Shown here: piece after piece, positions 35,079 through 43,538 of the stretch
Layout: the number at the start of each line of letters is the position of its first letter
Numbering within the stretch: position 1 is the stretch's first letter
Assembly (NCBI GenBank): GCA_964559455.1
Contig: CAZLHO010000002.1
Coordinates: forward strand, 1 to 64,000
Source: CAZLHO01 sp964559455
Lineage (GTDB): Bacteria > Krumholzibacteriota > Krumholzibacteriia > LZORAL124-64-63
Direction of reading: 5' to 3'
Length of the DNA: 64,000 bases
Position numbers and translations under genes: made by a program
Notes under the pieces: generated by a model
The model's database searches: none
Seen by the model: the letters and a program-made list of their open reading frames with translations, nothing else
What the model was told of the DNA's origin: nothing

Positions 35079-36212
35079 ATGCGCATCCTGCAGATCGGCA
35101 AGTACTACCCGCCCGCGCGCGGCGGCATGGAGACGGTGCTCCGGCACACTTGCGAGGGCCTGCTCGACCGCGGGCACGAGGTCGTCGCCGTGGTGGCGGC
35201 CGAGGGCAACGTCGGTGCCGAGTCGATCCTGAACGGACCGGCTACCGGCCGACCGGGCCGGCTGGTGCGCTGCGCCCGGGTCGCCGTCTGGAACTCCCAG
35301 CCCGTGACGCCGGGGCTGACGTCCCGCCTGCGCCGCGAGTTGAGGGTCTTCCGTCCCGACATCGTCCAGCTGCATCTGCCCAACCCGCTGGCGTCGCTGG
35401 CGACGTTGATGGCCCTGCCGCAGGGAAAAGACGGGCCGCGGCTGGCGGTGTGGTACCATTCCGACATCGTGCGCCAGCGTCTGGGCGGGCTGCTGCTGGG
35501 CCCGATGACCCGCGCCGTGCTGCAGCGATCGCGCGGCATCGCCGTCTCGACGGGCAGCCTCCGCGACCAGTCGCGGCAGCTGCGCGCGCTGCGCGACCGG
35601 GTCACGGTGATCCCCTTCGGCATCGATCCCGACGCCTGGCCCGCAACGCCGCGACCCGCGGACGGCCCCCTGCTCTTCGTCGGCCGCCTGGTCTACTACA
35701 AGGGCGTGGAACTGCTGCTGGACACGGTGGCGCGCCTGCCGCAGGCGCGGCTGGTCGTGGTCGGCGACGGCCCGCTGCGGGACCGGCTGCAGGCGCGGGC
35801 CCGACGCGACGACCTGGCGGGCCGCGTGCGTTTCGCCGGCGAGCTGGACGACGCCGACCTGCATGCCGAGATGGCGCGGGCCGCGGCCCTGGTGTTGCCC
35901 AGCCTCGAACGCAGCGAGACCTTCGGGCTGGTCCAGCTCGAGGCCATGGCCGCCGGGCTGCCCGTGATATCGACCCAGCTGCCGACGGGCGTGGCCGAGG
36001 TCAACGTGGACGGCGAGACCGGCCGACTGGTGCCCCCGGGCGACGTCGGCGCCCTGGCCCGGGCCCTGGACGAGGTCCTGGCCGACCCCGAGCGGGCCGC
36101 CGCCTGGGGTCGCAACGGGCGGACGCGGGTCTGCGCGCGCTTCGAGCGCGACGCCATGGTCGGCGCGCTCGAACACTGGTTCGCCGACCTGATGGCCGGC
36201 GACGACCGCTAG
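35079..36212 (+). CDS. Glycosyltransferase family 4 protein
   Basis: 377-residue retaining glycosyltransferase (GT-B fold). N-terminal KYYPPARGGMETVLRHTCEGL is the typical acceptor-domain start; LLFVGRLVYYKGVELLLDTV opens the nucleotide-sugar domain; ERSETFGLVQLEAMAAGLPV contains the E-x7-E motif of GT4. It probably adds a sugar to an envelope polysaccharide or lipid. No Shine-Dalgarno sequence is visible before the ATG, and TACAGT ends seven bases upstream, so the mRNA may be leaderless. It is followed within 22 nt by yqeC but is unlikely to be functionally linked to it. Confidence 0.88.
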   Translation: MRILQIGKYYPPARGGMETVLRHTCEGLLDRGHEVVAVVAAEGNVGAESILNGPATGRPGRLVRCARVAVWNSQPVTPGLTSRLRRELRVFRPDIVQLHLPNPLASLATLMALPQGKDGPRLAVWYHSDIVRQRLGGLLLGPMTRAVLQRSRGIAVSTGSLRDQSRQLRALRDRVTVIPFGIDPDAWPATPRPADGPLLFVGRLVYYKGVELLLDTVARLPQARLVVVGDGPLRDRLQARARRDDLAGRVRFAGELDDADLHAEMARAAALVLPSLERSETFGLVQLEAMAAGLPVISTQLPTGVAEVNVDGETGRLVPPGDVGALARALDEVLADPERAAAWGRNGRTRVCARFERDAMVGALEHWFADLMAGDDR

Positions 36213-36234
36213 CTCGCGCCAAGAGAGGCGATTC

Positions 36235-37068
36235 ATGGCCTATGCTTTCCTGGAGCCCTGGCACCTCTACCTGCCGCGCGGCGGCGGGTACGTGGTCGCG
36301 TTCTTCGGCGGGGGCGGCAAGACCTCGTTGATGCGGGCGATGGCCGAGGCTCTGGTCGCCGACGGCGCCAAGGTGATCGTGACCACGACCACCGAGACCG
36401 AGCCCCTGCGCTGGCCCGACCTGGCCCTGGCCGCCTGGGACGACCTGGTCGCCGACCCCAGGCCCGAGCGGCCGCCGCTGCTCTTCGTGGGCCGCGACCC
36501 CGCGCCCGCGACGGCCGACGCGGAACTCAAGTGGAGCGGGCTGGCTCCGGAACAGGTGGACCGTCTGGCCGAGCTCTGCCCCGACCGCGTCGTGCTGGTC
36601 GAGGCCGACGGCAGCGCCGGCCTGCCGCTGAAGCTGCACCGCGACGACGAGCCCGTCTGGCCGGGACGCACCTCGCTGGCGGTGGCCGTCGTCGGCCTGG
36701 CCGGCTTCGAGGAACGCCTGGACGCGGCCGTCCATCGCTGGGGCCGTCTTCCCGCCGGGCCCCTGTCGGGACTGGCCGACGACACGCGCGTGGGCTGGCC
36801 CGAACTCGAGCGCCTCGTCTTCGGCCCGGGCGGCTACCTCGATCGCGTCCCTGCGGACGTGCCGACCGTCGTCGCCCTGTTGCAGATGGAGCAGTGCGTC
36901 GACAGCGTCGGACTCTTCGGCTTCCTGGCCCGGCTGATGGGACCGCTCGGCGTGCCCATCGTCACGATGGGCGATCTGGGCGGCGGCTCCGGGCTGCGCA
37001 CCGCCTATCGCGAGGACGAGGAGGACGACGAGGACGACGGCGACGACCCCGGGCGGGAAGCGCCGTGA
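36235..37068 (+). CDS. yqeC: Selenium-dependent hydroxylase accessory protein YqeC
   Basis: 277-residue protein of the YqeC family, found with selenium-dependent molybdenum hydroxylases. The P-loop FFGGGGKTSLM at residues 23-33 and VIVTTTTETEP define an NTPase-like domain; VLVEADGSAGLPLKLH is the second conserved block and VGLAGFEERLDAAVHRWG the third. The last 20 residues are almost all Glu/Asp (EDEEDDEDDGDD), which I have not seen as a family feature. AGAGAGGCG lies before the ATG. First of four genes that overlap or nearly overlap; the stop overlaps the next GTG. Confidence 0.85.
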   Translation: MAYAFLEPWHLYLPRGGGYVVAFFGGGGKTSLMRAMAEALVADGAKVIVTTTTETEPLRWPDLALAAWDDLVADPRPERPPLLFVGRDPAPATADAELKWSGLAPEQVDRLAELCPDRVVLVEADGSAGLPLKLHRDDEPVWPGRTSLAVAVVGLAGFEERLDAAVHRWGRLPAGPLSGLADDTRVGWPELERLVFGPGGYLDRVPADVPTVVALLQMEQCVDSVGLFGFLARLMGPLGVPIVTMGDLGGGSGLRTAYREDEEDDEDDGDDPGREAP

Positions 37069-37691
37069 CCGGGGACGCCCGCTGCGACGTCGCCGTCGTG
37101 ATGGCGCGCGGCGCCTCGCGGCGCATGGGACAGCCCAAGGGACTTTGTCGTCTGCCCGGCGACGTCGCCACGCTGCTGCAGCGGGTCGTCGCGCTGCACC
37201 GCGGGGCCGGCCGGCCGGTGGCCGTGGTCACCCTGCCGCAGCTGTGGGCCGACTACGCCGGCGTCGTGGACGACGCCGGGAGACTGCGCTGGATCCTGGC
37301 CCCGCCCGGTGGCGGCACCGCCACGACGGCGCTGGCGGCCCTGCGGGCCCTGCCCGAGGCCACGCACCTCTGGCTGCATCCGGTCGACCTGCCCGGCGTG
37401 CGGCCCGCGACCTGCGCGCGCCTGGCCGCGTTGTCGGCCGAGGCCCCCGGCGCGATCATCGCGCCCGTGCATGCGGGCCGGCCCGGGCATCCCGTGCTGT
37501 TGCCGGCGCAGCCCTTCCGTCCCCTGGCCGAGCGCCTGGGATCGGGACCGTTGCCCGGCGCCATGCGCGATCTGTTGCGGGGTGACGCGGCGCCCGCGCC
37601 GCTGCATCGGGTCGCCGTCGACGACCCCGGCGTGATCGACGATTTCGACAGTCCCGAGGATCTGGCCGCCGCCGCGCGACGGCGGCGGTGA
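37065..37691 (+). CDS. MocA/MobA-like molybdenum cofactor nucleotidyltransferase
   Basis: 208-residue NTP-transferase fold protein. The N-terminal nucleotide motif reads VVMARGASRRMGQPKG, close to the family's L-A-A-G-x-S-x-R-M-G-x-x-K; HPVDLPGVRP is the second metal/nucleotide site, and HAGRPGHPVLLP the third. The closest role is cytidylyl transfer to molybdopterin (MCD cofactor) for xanthine-dehydrogenase-type enzymes. GTG start overlaps the yqeC stop by 4 nt; between yqeC and xdhC this assignment is strong by context. Confidence 0.82.
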   Translation: MTGDARCDVAVVMARGASRRMGQPKGLCRLPGDVATLLQRVVALHRGAGRPVAVVTLPQLWADYAGVVDDAGRLRWILAPPGGGTATTALAALRALPEATHLWLHPVDLPGVRPATCARLAALSAEAPGAIIAPVHAGRPGHPVLLPAQPFRPLAERLGSGPLPGAMRDLLRGDAAPAPLHRVAVDDPGVIDDFDSPEDLAAAARRRR

Positions 37692-37728
37692 CGGGGCGTC
37701 CTCCGACGTCCCGGGAAAGAGGAGAGGC

Positions 37729-38583
37729 ATGTCCATGGAGGAGATCTACGCCGTTCTGGCCGCGATGGTCCGCGACGGCGAATGCGGTTGCGTGGCCACG
37801 GTGATCCGGGCCGAGCGCTCGGTGCCCCGGCATCTGGGCAGCAAGATGATCGTCCGCGCCGACGGCGGCACCGTAGGCAGCGTCGGCGGCGGAGGCCTCG
37901 AGGCCGAGGTCGTGGTCGCGGCCGCGGCGGTCGCCGCCGAGGGCGTCTGTCGCCGGCTGGATTTCGACCTGACCGGTCGGGACGGCGTCTGCGGCGGTTC
38001 GGTCGAGGTCTTTCTGGAACCGGTGAGCGTCGGCGCGCCCTTCGTGCTCTTCGGGGCCGGCCATGTCGGCCGCGCCCTGCTGGCGATGGGCCGCGGCCTG
38101 CCCTTCCGCTTCACGGTGATCGACGACCGGCCGGAATTCCTGTCGGACCTGGGACCCGTGGCGACGGTCCGCGCCGAGCCGGGGGAGTGGAGCACGGCTC
38201 TGCAGCCCACCCCACGCACTTTCGTACTGCTGGCCAACCGCAACCACGAGCTGGACGGCCAGGCCCTCGAGGCCCTCTTCGCCGCCGAAGAGCGTTGCGG
38301 CGTCCGCTGCGCCTGGATCGGGGTGATCGGCAGCCGCGGCAAGGCTCGCGCCCTGCGCGCGCGCTTCGCCGATCGGCCCGAGCGCGCGGCCCGTCTGGAG
38401 CAGGTCGCCATTCCCGCCGGAGCGGCCCTGGGCTCCGAGACTCCGCATGAGATCGCCCTGAGCGTCTTCGCCGAGGCCCTGCCCGTGGCCCGGGGCGTGC
38501 CGTTGCGTCCCGACGACGCGGGGCGGCCCGAGGCGGTCTGGCTGCAGCGGCGGCGGCCGCGCGACGGGGGTGAGGGCTCGTGA
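37729..38583 (+). CDS. xdhC: XdhC/CoxI family Mo-hydroxylase maturation protein
   Basis: 284-residue XdhC-type chaperone that handles the sulfurated molybdenum cofactor and inserts it into xanthine dehydrogenase-like enzymes. N-terminal XdhC/CoxI segment (GSKMIVRADGGTVGSVGGGGLEAEV), then a Rossmann domain with FGAGHVGRAL and the DDRPEF turn, then GVIGSRGKARALRARF and IPAGAALGSETPHEIALSVFAE, the conserved C-terminal signature. GAAAGAGGAGAGGC precedes the ATG. Overlaps yqeB by 4 nt. Confidence 0.9.
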   Translation: MSMEEIYAVLAAMVRDGECGCVATVIRAERSVPRHLGSKMIVRADGGTVGSVGGGGLEAEVVVAAAAVAAEGVCRRLDFDLTGRDGVCGGSVEVFLEPVSVGAPFVLFGAGHVGRALLAMGRGLPFRFTVIDDRPEFLSDLGPVATVRAEPGEWSTALQPTPRTFVLLANRNHELDGQALEALFAAEERCGVRCAWIGVIGSRGKARALRARFADRPERAARLEQVAIPAGAALGSETPHEIALSVFAEALPVARGVPLRPDDAGRPEAVWLQRRRPRDGGEGS

Positions 38584-39407
38584 CGGATGCGACGACCGGC
38601 GCCGGGACGGGCGTCTGGATCCAGGGGGCCGGCGAGCTGGCCTCCGGCGTGGCCTATCGCCTCTTCAGGTCCGGCTATCGCGTCGTGGCGGCCGAGACGC
38701 CGCGCCCGGCCACCGTGCGCCTTCAGAGCAGCTTCTCGCGCGCCGTCTTCGCCGGGCGCTGCGCCGTCGAGGGCGTGGCGGGCCTGCTGGTTCCCGCCGC
38801 CGGGCTCCGCTGGCGCGACGACGCCGTGGCCGTGGTCGTCGACCCGTCGGCTGCGGCGATGCCCGCGCTGCGTCCCGCCGCGGTGGTCGACGCCCGCATG
38901 ACCAAGCGTTCACCCGAGCCCCTGCCCGCGGGCGACGCTCCGCTGATCGGCCTCGGCCCCGGCTTCCACGCGGGCCGGGACGCCGCCGCCGTGATCGAGA
39001 CGCACCGCGGAGCGCGGCTGGGCGCCGTCATCCGCAGCGGTCCCGCCGCCGCCGACACCGGCGTGCCCGGCGCCGTGGCCGGGGAGACCTCCCGGCGACT
39101 GCTGCGCGCTCCCGCAGGGGGATTTCTGGAACCCGCGGCCCGTATCGGCGATCTCGTCCGGGTCGGACAGATCCTGGGGACGATCGGCGGTGAACCGCTG
39201 GTCAGTCCGTTGGACGGGATCCTGAGAGGACTCATTCATGAAAGTGTGGAACTTTACTCGGGAATGAAGGTTGGAGACGTGGACCCGCGGGGGGAAAGCG
39301 TCGATCCGGGCCTGATTTCGGACAAGGCGCTGGCCGTGGCGGGAGGGGTCCTGGAGGCCCTGTTGAGCCTGGGCGTCGTCCCGGGAACGATCGATCCGAA
39401 GCGTTGA
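38580..39407 (+). CDS. yqeB: Selenium-dependent molybdenum hydroxylase protein YqeB
   Basis: 275-residue protein of the YqeB/EF2563 family, genomic markers of the third use of selenium (a labile Se cofactor in Mo hydroxylases). N-terminal Rossmann-like WIQGAGELASGVAYRLFRSG; central VDARMTKRSPEPLP and IGLGPGFHAGRDAAAVIETH match the family; the C-terminal domain has a biotinyl-like GDLVRVGQILGTIGGEP turn. GTG start overlaps the xdhC stop. Its stop codon lies within the -35 box of the next gene's promoter. Confidence 0.87.
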   Translation: MTDATTGAGTGVWIQGAGELASGVAYRLFRSGYRVVAAETPRPATVRLQSSFSRAVFAGRCAVEGVAGLLVPAAGLRWRDDAVAVVVDPSAAAMPALRPAAVVDARMTKRSPEPLPAGDAPLIGLGPGFHAGRDAAAVIETHRGARLGAVIRSGPAAADTGVPGAVAGETSRRLLRAPAGGFLEPAARIGDLVRVGQILGTIGGEPLVSPLDGILRGLIHESVELYSGMKVGDVDPRGESVDPGLISDKALAVAGGVLEALLSLGVVPGTIDPKR

Positions 39408-39432
39408 CACGACTCCAGACGTTTTTTATCTT
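39404..39432 (+). promoter_or_regulatory. Promoter of the TPR gene at 39517
   Basis: TTGACA (39404-39409), exact 17-nt spacer, TATCTT (39427-39432). The TGA stop of yqeB is inside the -35 hexamer. Confidence 0.75.
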
Positions 39433-39516
39433 AGCCTGCGGCCGTATTTTCATCTCGAGTCAGGTCAATCGGCTAGAATCCCTGCTTCTTTGCTGGGGAA
39501 CACCGGGAGGTGCCTC

Positions 39517-40683
39517 GTGCACACGACGATCCAGTCCAAGCTTCACGGCGGTCTGCTGCTGGTAATGACGATCGCCGCGATCCTGGGTGCCAGCGGCGCC
39601 TCGGCCTGCGATCCCGCAGCGATGCAGCAGGCCAACCACGCCGCCCAGGTCGCCTATGATTTCTACAAGGCCAAGAACTGGGACCAGGCCATTCCCTCGC
39701 TGGAATCGGCGCTGAGCATCTGCCCCGACCATCCGCAGTCCCTGAAGCTGCTGGGTCGCGCCTACATGGAAGTGCAGCGCTACGAGGATTCGCGCGACAT
39801 CTTCGAGCGTCTGGTGGCCGCCAAGGGCGAGATGACCGACGCCTCGGACCACATGGACCTGGGCCGGGTCTACGCCCAGCTCAAGGACTACCGCAAGGCG
39901 CGCCAGGAGTACGCCACGGCGCAGCGGCTCGATCCCGAGAACTGCAACATCCTCTTCAACCTGGCGACGATGCACTTCGCCGTCCGGGACTACATCCGTT
40001 CCGTCGACGCCTACGAGGCGACCCTGAGCTCGTGCCCGGACCTGCGCGAGCGCGTGCTCGCGCAGCTGGCCAAGGCCTGCAAGCAGGCCGAGGATCAGGC
40101 CCGTAAGATCGGCAACGTGGCCCAGGCCGGCGAATACGCCGCCAAGTACCAGGAGTACGCCGGCAGTTCCGGCGGCACCACCGGCTTCCAGCTGATCACC
40201 GAGAAGATGCGCGCCCAGGACTGGACCGGCGCCGTCGAGGTGGCCGAGGCCTACCTCGAGAAGAATCCCAGCAGCAAGAGCGCCTGGAAGAACCTGGCCC
40301 GCAGCGCCCGCGCGGCCAACATGCAGGACAAGGCGATCACGGCCTTCCAGCGCTACCTGGAGCTGGATCCCGATGACCACAAGATCACCGGCACGCTGAT
40401 CGAGCTCTACGCCGACGCCGGTCGCTGCGACGAGGGCCTGGCGCTCGCGCGTGCGGCCAGCGCTCGTTTCGCTCCCCAGGGCAAGCTCTACACCGCCAGC
40501 GTCTACTACGGCTGGGGTCGGGCCCTGGAGTGCAGCGGAGAGTTCGCCGCCGCCAAGGAGAAGTTCGAGTACGTGACCACCTGCGGCGACCGCGAGCTGT
40601 CCAACTACGCCCGCCAGCAGATCGAGCGGCAGGACCAGCTCGAGGCGCGCCGTCGCATCCAGCGGCAGAACGCGGGCGGCTGA
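39517..40683 (+). CDS. Secreted tetratricopeptide-repeat protein
   Basis: 388-residue exported TPR protein. The signal peptide covers about residues 1-30 and ends near GASGASAC, which could be signal peptidase I cleavage or a poor lipobox. At least six TPR units follow; good ones are AAQVAYDFYKAKNWDQAIPS with ALSICPDHP, DHMDLGRVYAQLKDYRKARQ with AQRLDPEN, and AWKNLARSARAANMQDKAIT with YLELDPDD. GTG start at 39517 is chosen because GGGAGG lies 6 nt upstream; an upstream TTG gives nine extra residues. Monocistronic: own promoter and terminator. Confidence 0.85.
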   Translation: MHTTIQSKLHGGLLLVMTIAAILGASGASACDPAAMQQANHAAQVAYDFYKAKNWDQAIPSLESALSICPDHPQSLKLLGRAYMEVQRYEDSRDIFERLVAAKGEMTDASDHMDLGRVYAQLKDYRKARQEYATAQRLDPENCNILFNLATMHFAVRDYIRSVDAYEATLSSCPDLRERVLAQLAKACKQAEDQARKIGNVAQAGEYAAKYQEYAGSSGGTTGFQLITEKMRAQDWTGAVEVAEAYLEKNPSSKSAWKNLARSARAANMQDKAITAFQRYLELDPDDHKITGTLIELYADAGRCDEGLALARAASARFAPQGKLYTASVYYGWGRALECSGEFAAAKEKFEYVTTCGDRELSNYARQQIERQDQLEARRRIQRQNAGG

Positions 40684-40708
40684 TCCCGCCCCGCCGCGAC
40701 CCGGCTTC

Positions 40709-40740
40709 GACCCCGCGGGCGACGGCCCGCGGGGTCTTTT
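40709..40740 (+). terminator. Rho-independent terminator of the TPR gene
   Basis: GACCCCGCGGGC (40709-40720), loop GACG, GCCCGCGGGGTC (40725-40736), then TTTT. Confidence 0.85.
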
Positions 40741-40786
40741 CCCGTCGGGGCCCCGGCCCCGGATCCCACCGACCGGGAGGAACGCC

Positions 40787-41938
40787 GTGCCCCGCCTCGA
40801 GAAGCTGCCCCCCTACCTCTTCACCGCCATCGACCGGGCCCGGCGCGCGGCTGTCGCCGCCGGCCGCGACGTCGTCGACCTGGGCATCGGCGATCCCGAT
40901 CGCCCCACGCCCGACCCGCTGCTCGAGACGATGGCCCGCGAGATCCGCCGCCCCGAGTGGCACCGCTATCCCGAGAACCGCGGCGACGACTCCTTCCGCG
41001 GCGCCGTGGCCGCCTGGTTCGAGCGCCGCTACGGGGTGGCCCTGGATCCCGGCAGCCAGGTCCTCGCCCTGATCGGCAGCAAGGAGGGGCTGGCCCACCT
41101 GCCGCTGGCCCTGCTCGACGAGGGCGACGAGGTGCTGGTCCCCGATCCCGGCTACCCGGTCTACGCCGCTGCGACCCTGCTCGCCGGCGGCCGTCCCGTA
41201 CCCTTCCGCCTGCGGCGCGAGCGGGATTTCCGGCCTGACCCGGGGGAGCTGGCCGGACTGGCGGGGGAGCGCACGCGGCTGCTGCTGGTGAACTATCCGA
41301 ACAACCCCACCGGGGCCGACGCGGGGGATTCCCTTTTCCCGGACTTGATCCGGCTGGCGCGGGAGCGCAGATTCGTCCTGGCGAACGACGCGGCCTACGC
41401 CGACGTCCGCTTCGACGGCGCGGCGCCCGTCAGCCTGCTGCAGGGCGCCGACCTGGAGCGCGATCCGGTGGTGGAGTTCCACAGCCTGTCCAAGACCTTC
41501 AACATGACGGGCTGGCGGGTGGGCTTCGCGGTGGGCAACGCCGAGGTCGTGGGCTCCCTGGAGCGCGTGAAGCAGAACATCGACAGCGGCGTCTTCACCG
41601 CCGTCCAGGCCACGGCGGCCGCGGCCCTGGGCGAAGGCTGCGCGGACCTGGCGGCCGGGGTGATGAGCGTCTACCCGCCGCGCCGCCGCACGATCCTGGC
41701 GGCCCTGGCCGACGCCGGCGTCGAGGTCTTCCCGACCGCCGCCACCTTCTACGTCTGGGCGCGCGTGCCCGGCGACGGGGATTCGCTGGCCTTCTGCAGC
41801 CGCGTCCTCGAAGAACACGCGCTGGTGTTGACCCCGGGGGTCGGCTTCGGATCCGGGGGAGAGGGCTGGTTCCGCATCTCGCTGACCGCCCCCGACGATC
41901 GCATCGACGAGGCGGCCCGCCGTCTCCGGAGGTTGTAG
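40787..41938 (+). CDS. PLP aminotransferase, LL-diaminopimelate aminotransferase-like
   Basis: 383-residue class I/II aminotransferase (fold type I). IGDPDRPTPD near 33, YPENRGDDSFRGAVAAWF, VPDPGYPVY, NYPNNPTGA and the Schiff-base lysine in HSLSKTFNMTGWRVGF are all present. The YPENRG and NMTGWRVGF forms favour the DapL branch (LL-DAP aminotransferase, one step to lysine and peptidoglycan), though AlaT/AspC-like relatives share them. GTG start after GGGAGGAACGCC. The stop is directly followed by the folB ATG. Confidence 0.85.
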   Translation: MPRLEKLPPYLFTAIDRARRAAVAAGRDVVDLGIGDPDRPTPDPLLETMAREIRRPEWHRYPENRGDDSFRGAVAAWFERRYGVALDPGSQVLALIGSKEGLAHLPLALLDEGDEVLVPDPGYPVYAAATLLAGGRPVPFRLRRERDFRPDPGELAGLAGERTRLLLVNYPNNPTGADAGDSLFPDLIRLARERRFVLANDAAYADVRFDGAAPVSLLQGADLERDPVVEFHSLSKTFNMTGWRVGFAVGNAEVVGSLERVKQNIDSGVFTAVQATAAAALGEGCADLAAGVMSVYPPRRRTILAALADAGVEVFPTAATFYVWARVPGDGDSLAFCSRVLEEHALVLTPGVGFGSGGEGWFRISLTAPDDRIDEAARRLRRL

Positions 41939-42319
41939 ATGGACTGCATCCGCGTCAAGGGCATCGACGTCTACGCCCATCACGGCGTGCACCCTGCCGA
42001 GCGCGAGCTGGGCCAGCGCTTCGTCATCGACGTCGACCTCTGGGGTGACGTCAGCGAGGCCGCCGCCAGCGACTCGCTCAAGCGCGCCCTGGACTACACC
42101 GCCGTGCACCGTCGCATCGTCGAGCTGGCCGCCGGCGAGTCCTTCAACCTGCTCGAGGCCCTGGCCGGACGGATCTGCGCCATGCTCCTGGAGGAATTCC
42201 CCGTCGTCGAGCGGCTGCGCGTCACGGTGCACAAGCCGAACCCGCCGATCCCGAACTTCCTGGGCCAGGTGTCGGTGACCCTGGAGCGCGGCCGCGGCGT
42301 CGAAGGCGGGGCCTCTTGA
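41939..42319 (+). CDS. folB: Dihydroneopterin aldolase
   Basis: 126-residue T-fold enzyme of folate synthesis (dihydroneopterin to 6-hydroxymethyl-dihydropterin and glycolaldehyde). VYAHHGVHPAERELGQRF carries the pterin-binding glutamate, DYTAVHRRI the conserved Tyr, and VTVHKPNPPIP the catalytic lysine. Normal length. ATG directly follows the upstream stop; overlaps folK by 4 nt (TTGA). Confidence 0.95.
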   Translation: MDCIRVKGIDVYAHHGVHPAERELGQRFVIDVDLWGDVSEAAASDSLKRALDYTAVHRRIVELAAGESFNLLEALAGRICAMLLEEFPVVERLRVTVHKPNPPIPNFLGQVSVTLERGRGVEGGAS

Positions 42320-42915
42320 GCCCCCGCCCCGCAGCCGCCGTCCGTCGCCCGACGGTCGTCTACCTGGGCCTGGGCAGCAACCTCGGCGACCGTCTGGCGC
42401 TGATGCGGCGCGGACTCTACTGCCTGGCGACCCACCCCGAGATCGAGGTCCGCGCGGTTAGCGCGGTCTACGAGACGGAGTACGTCGGTCCCGGCGAGCA
42501 GCCGCCCTACCTGAACGCCTGCGTCGCCGTGGCCACGACCCTGGCGCCGCGCGTGCTGCTGGTTGTCCTCAAGCTGCTCGAACAGCGCCTGGGCCGCGCC
42601 CCGGACACCCACATGGCGCCGCGTCCCCTGGACCTGGACATCCTGCTCTACGGGGACCTGCGCCGGGAAGACCCGGTGCTGACGCTGCCCCATCCGCGGC
42701 TCGCCGACCGGGCCTTCGTCATGGCCCCGCTCTGCGAGCTGGCGCCGGACCTGGAGCTGCCCGATTCCGGCGAGACAGTGAGTTCGGTTTATGCGAAGAT
42801 CCGTGATCGGGGCGGGCCGTGGCTGCGCCTCTTCGCGGGATCGGACCTCTTGCCGCGCCCCTGTTCGGGGAGGAAGGATGACTGGCGTGCTGCCCTGGCG
42901 CTACATGGTGGTTGA
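42316..42915 (+). CDS. folK: HPPK, hydroxymethyl-dihydropterin pyrophosphokinase
   Basis: 199-residue enzyme that activates 6-hydroxymethyl-dihydropterin with ATP, the step after FolB. VYLGLGSNLGDRLALM near 15-30, PPYLNACV, and the signature APRPLDLDILLYGD with the two Mg-binding Asp residues, then LPHPRLADRAFVM. Start is TTG, overlapping the folB stop. The 3' end overlaps the kinase gene by 38 nt, so the last 12 or so residues (DDWRAALALHGG) are dispensable-looking tail. With folB it gives two consecutive folate steps. Confidence 0.93.
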   Translation: MSPRPAAAVRRPTVVYLGLGSNLGDRLALMRRGLYCLATHPEIEVRAVSAVYETEYVGPGEQPPYLNACVAVATTLAPRVLLVVLKLLEQRLGRAPDTHMAPRPLDLDILLYGDLRREDPVLTLPHPRLADRAFVMAPLCELAPDLELPDSGETVSSVYAKIRDRGGPWLRLFAGSDLLPRPCSGRKDDWRAALALHGG

Positions 42916-43519
42916 GGGCGTCATCGGCGCCGGGAAGACCAGCCTCAGCAAGCTGCTGGCCGCCCGGCTCGGCGCCGCCCTGAACTTCGAGGTCGTCGAG
43001 GAGAACCCCTTCCTGGCCAAGTTCTACCAGGACCGGACCTCCTATGCCTTCCAGACCCAGATCTTCTTCCTGCTCAGCCGCTACCGCCAGCAGCAGAACC
43101 TCTTCCAGCGGGACCTCTTCACCAGCACCGTCGTCTCGGATTATCTCTTCGCCAAGGACCGCATCTTCGCCAACCTGAACCTGAGCGACGACGAGCTGAC
43201 GCTCTACGACCAGCTGGCGACGATCCTGGAGCAGCGCATCCTCAAGCCCGACCTGGTGATCTACCTGCAGGCCGCCACCGACGTCCTGATGCGGCGCATC
43301 CGCAGCCGCGGGCGCTCCTTCGAGCTGGACATGAATCGGGACTACATCGATGCGCTGAACGGCGCCTACAGCTATTATTTCCATCACTACCGCGAGACGC
43401 CCCTGCTGGTCGTCAACACGAGCGAGATGGACTTCGTGAACGTGCCCGCGGATTTCGACCTGCTTTTCGACCAGCTGGGCGACGAGTTCCAGGGCACCCG
43501 CTTCTTCGCGCCCGCCTAG
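42878..43519 (+). CDS. Deoxynucleoside kinase
   Basis: 213-residue P-loop kinase of the deoxynucleoside kinase family (dGK/dAK/dCK type) that phosphorylates deoxynucleosides in salvage. P-loop EGVIGAGKTSLSKLLA, VEENPFLAKFYQD with the substrate-base Glu, YRQQQNLFQRDLF, SDYLFAKDRIFA (the DRS/ERS-like site) and the lid RIRSRGRSFELDMNRDYID. ATG at 42878 has GGGGAGGAAGG directly before it and lies 38 nt inside folK. Which deoxynucleoside it prefers is not clear. Confidence 0.9.
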   Translation: MTGVLPWRYMVVEGVIGAGKTSLSKLLAARLGAALNFEVVEENPFLAKFYQDRTSYAFQTQIFFLLSRYRQQQNLFQRDLFTSTVVSDYLFAKDRIFANLNLSDDELTLYDQLATILEQRILKPDLVIYLQAATDVLMRRIRSRGRSFELDMNRDYIDALNGAYSYYFHHYRETPLLVVNTSEMDFVNVPADFDLLFDQLGDEFQGTRFFAPA

Positions 43520-43538
43520 GCGGGGGGAAGGAGGCAGC

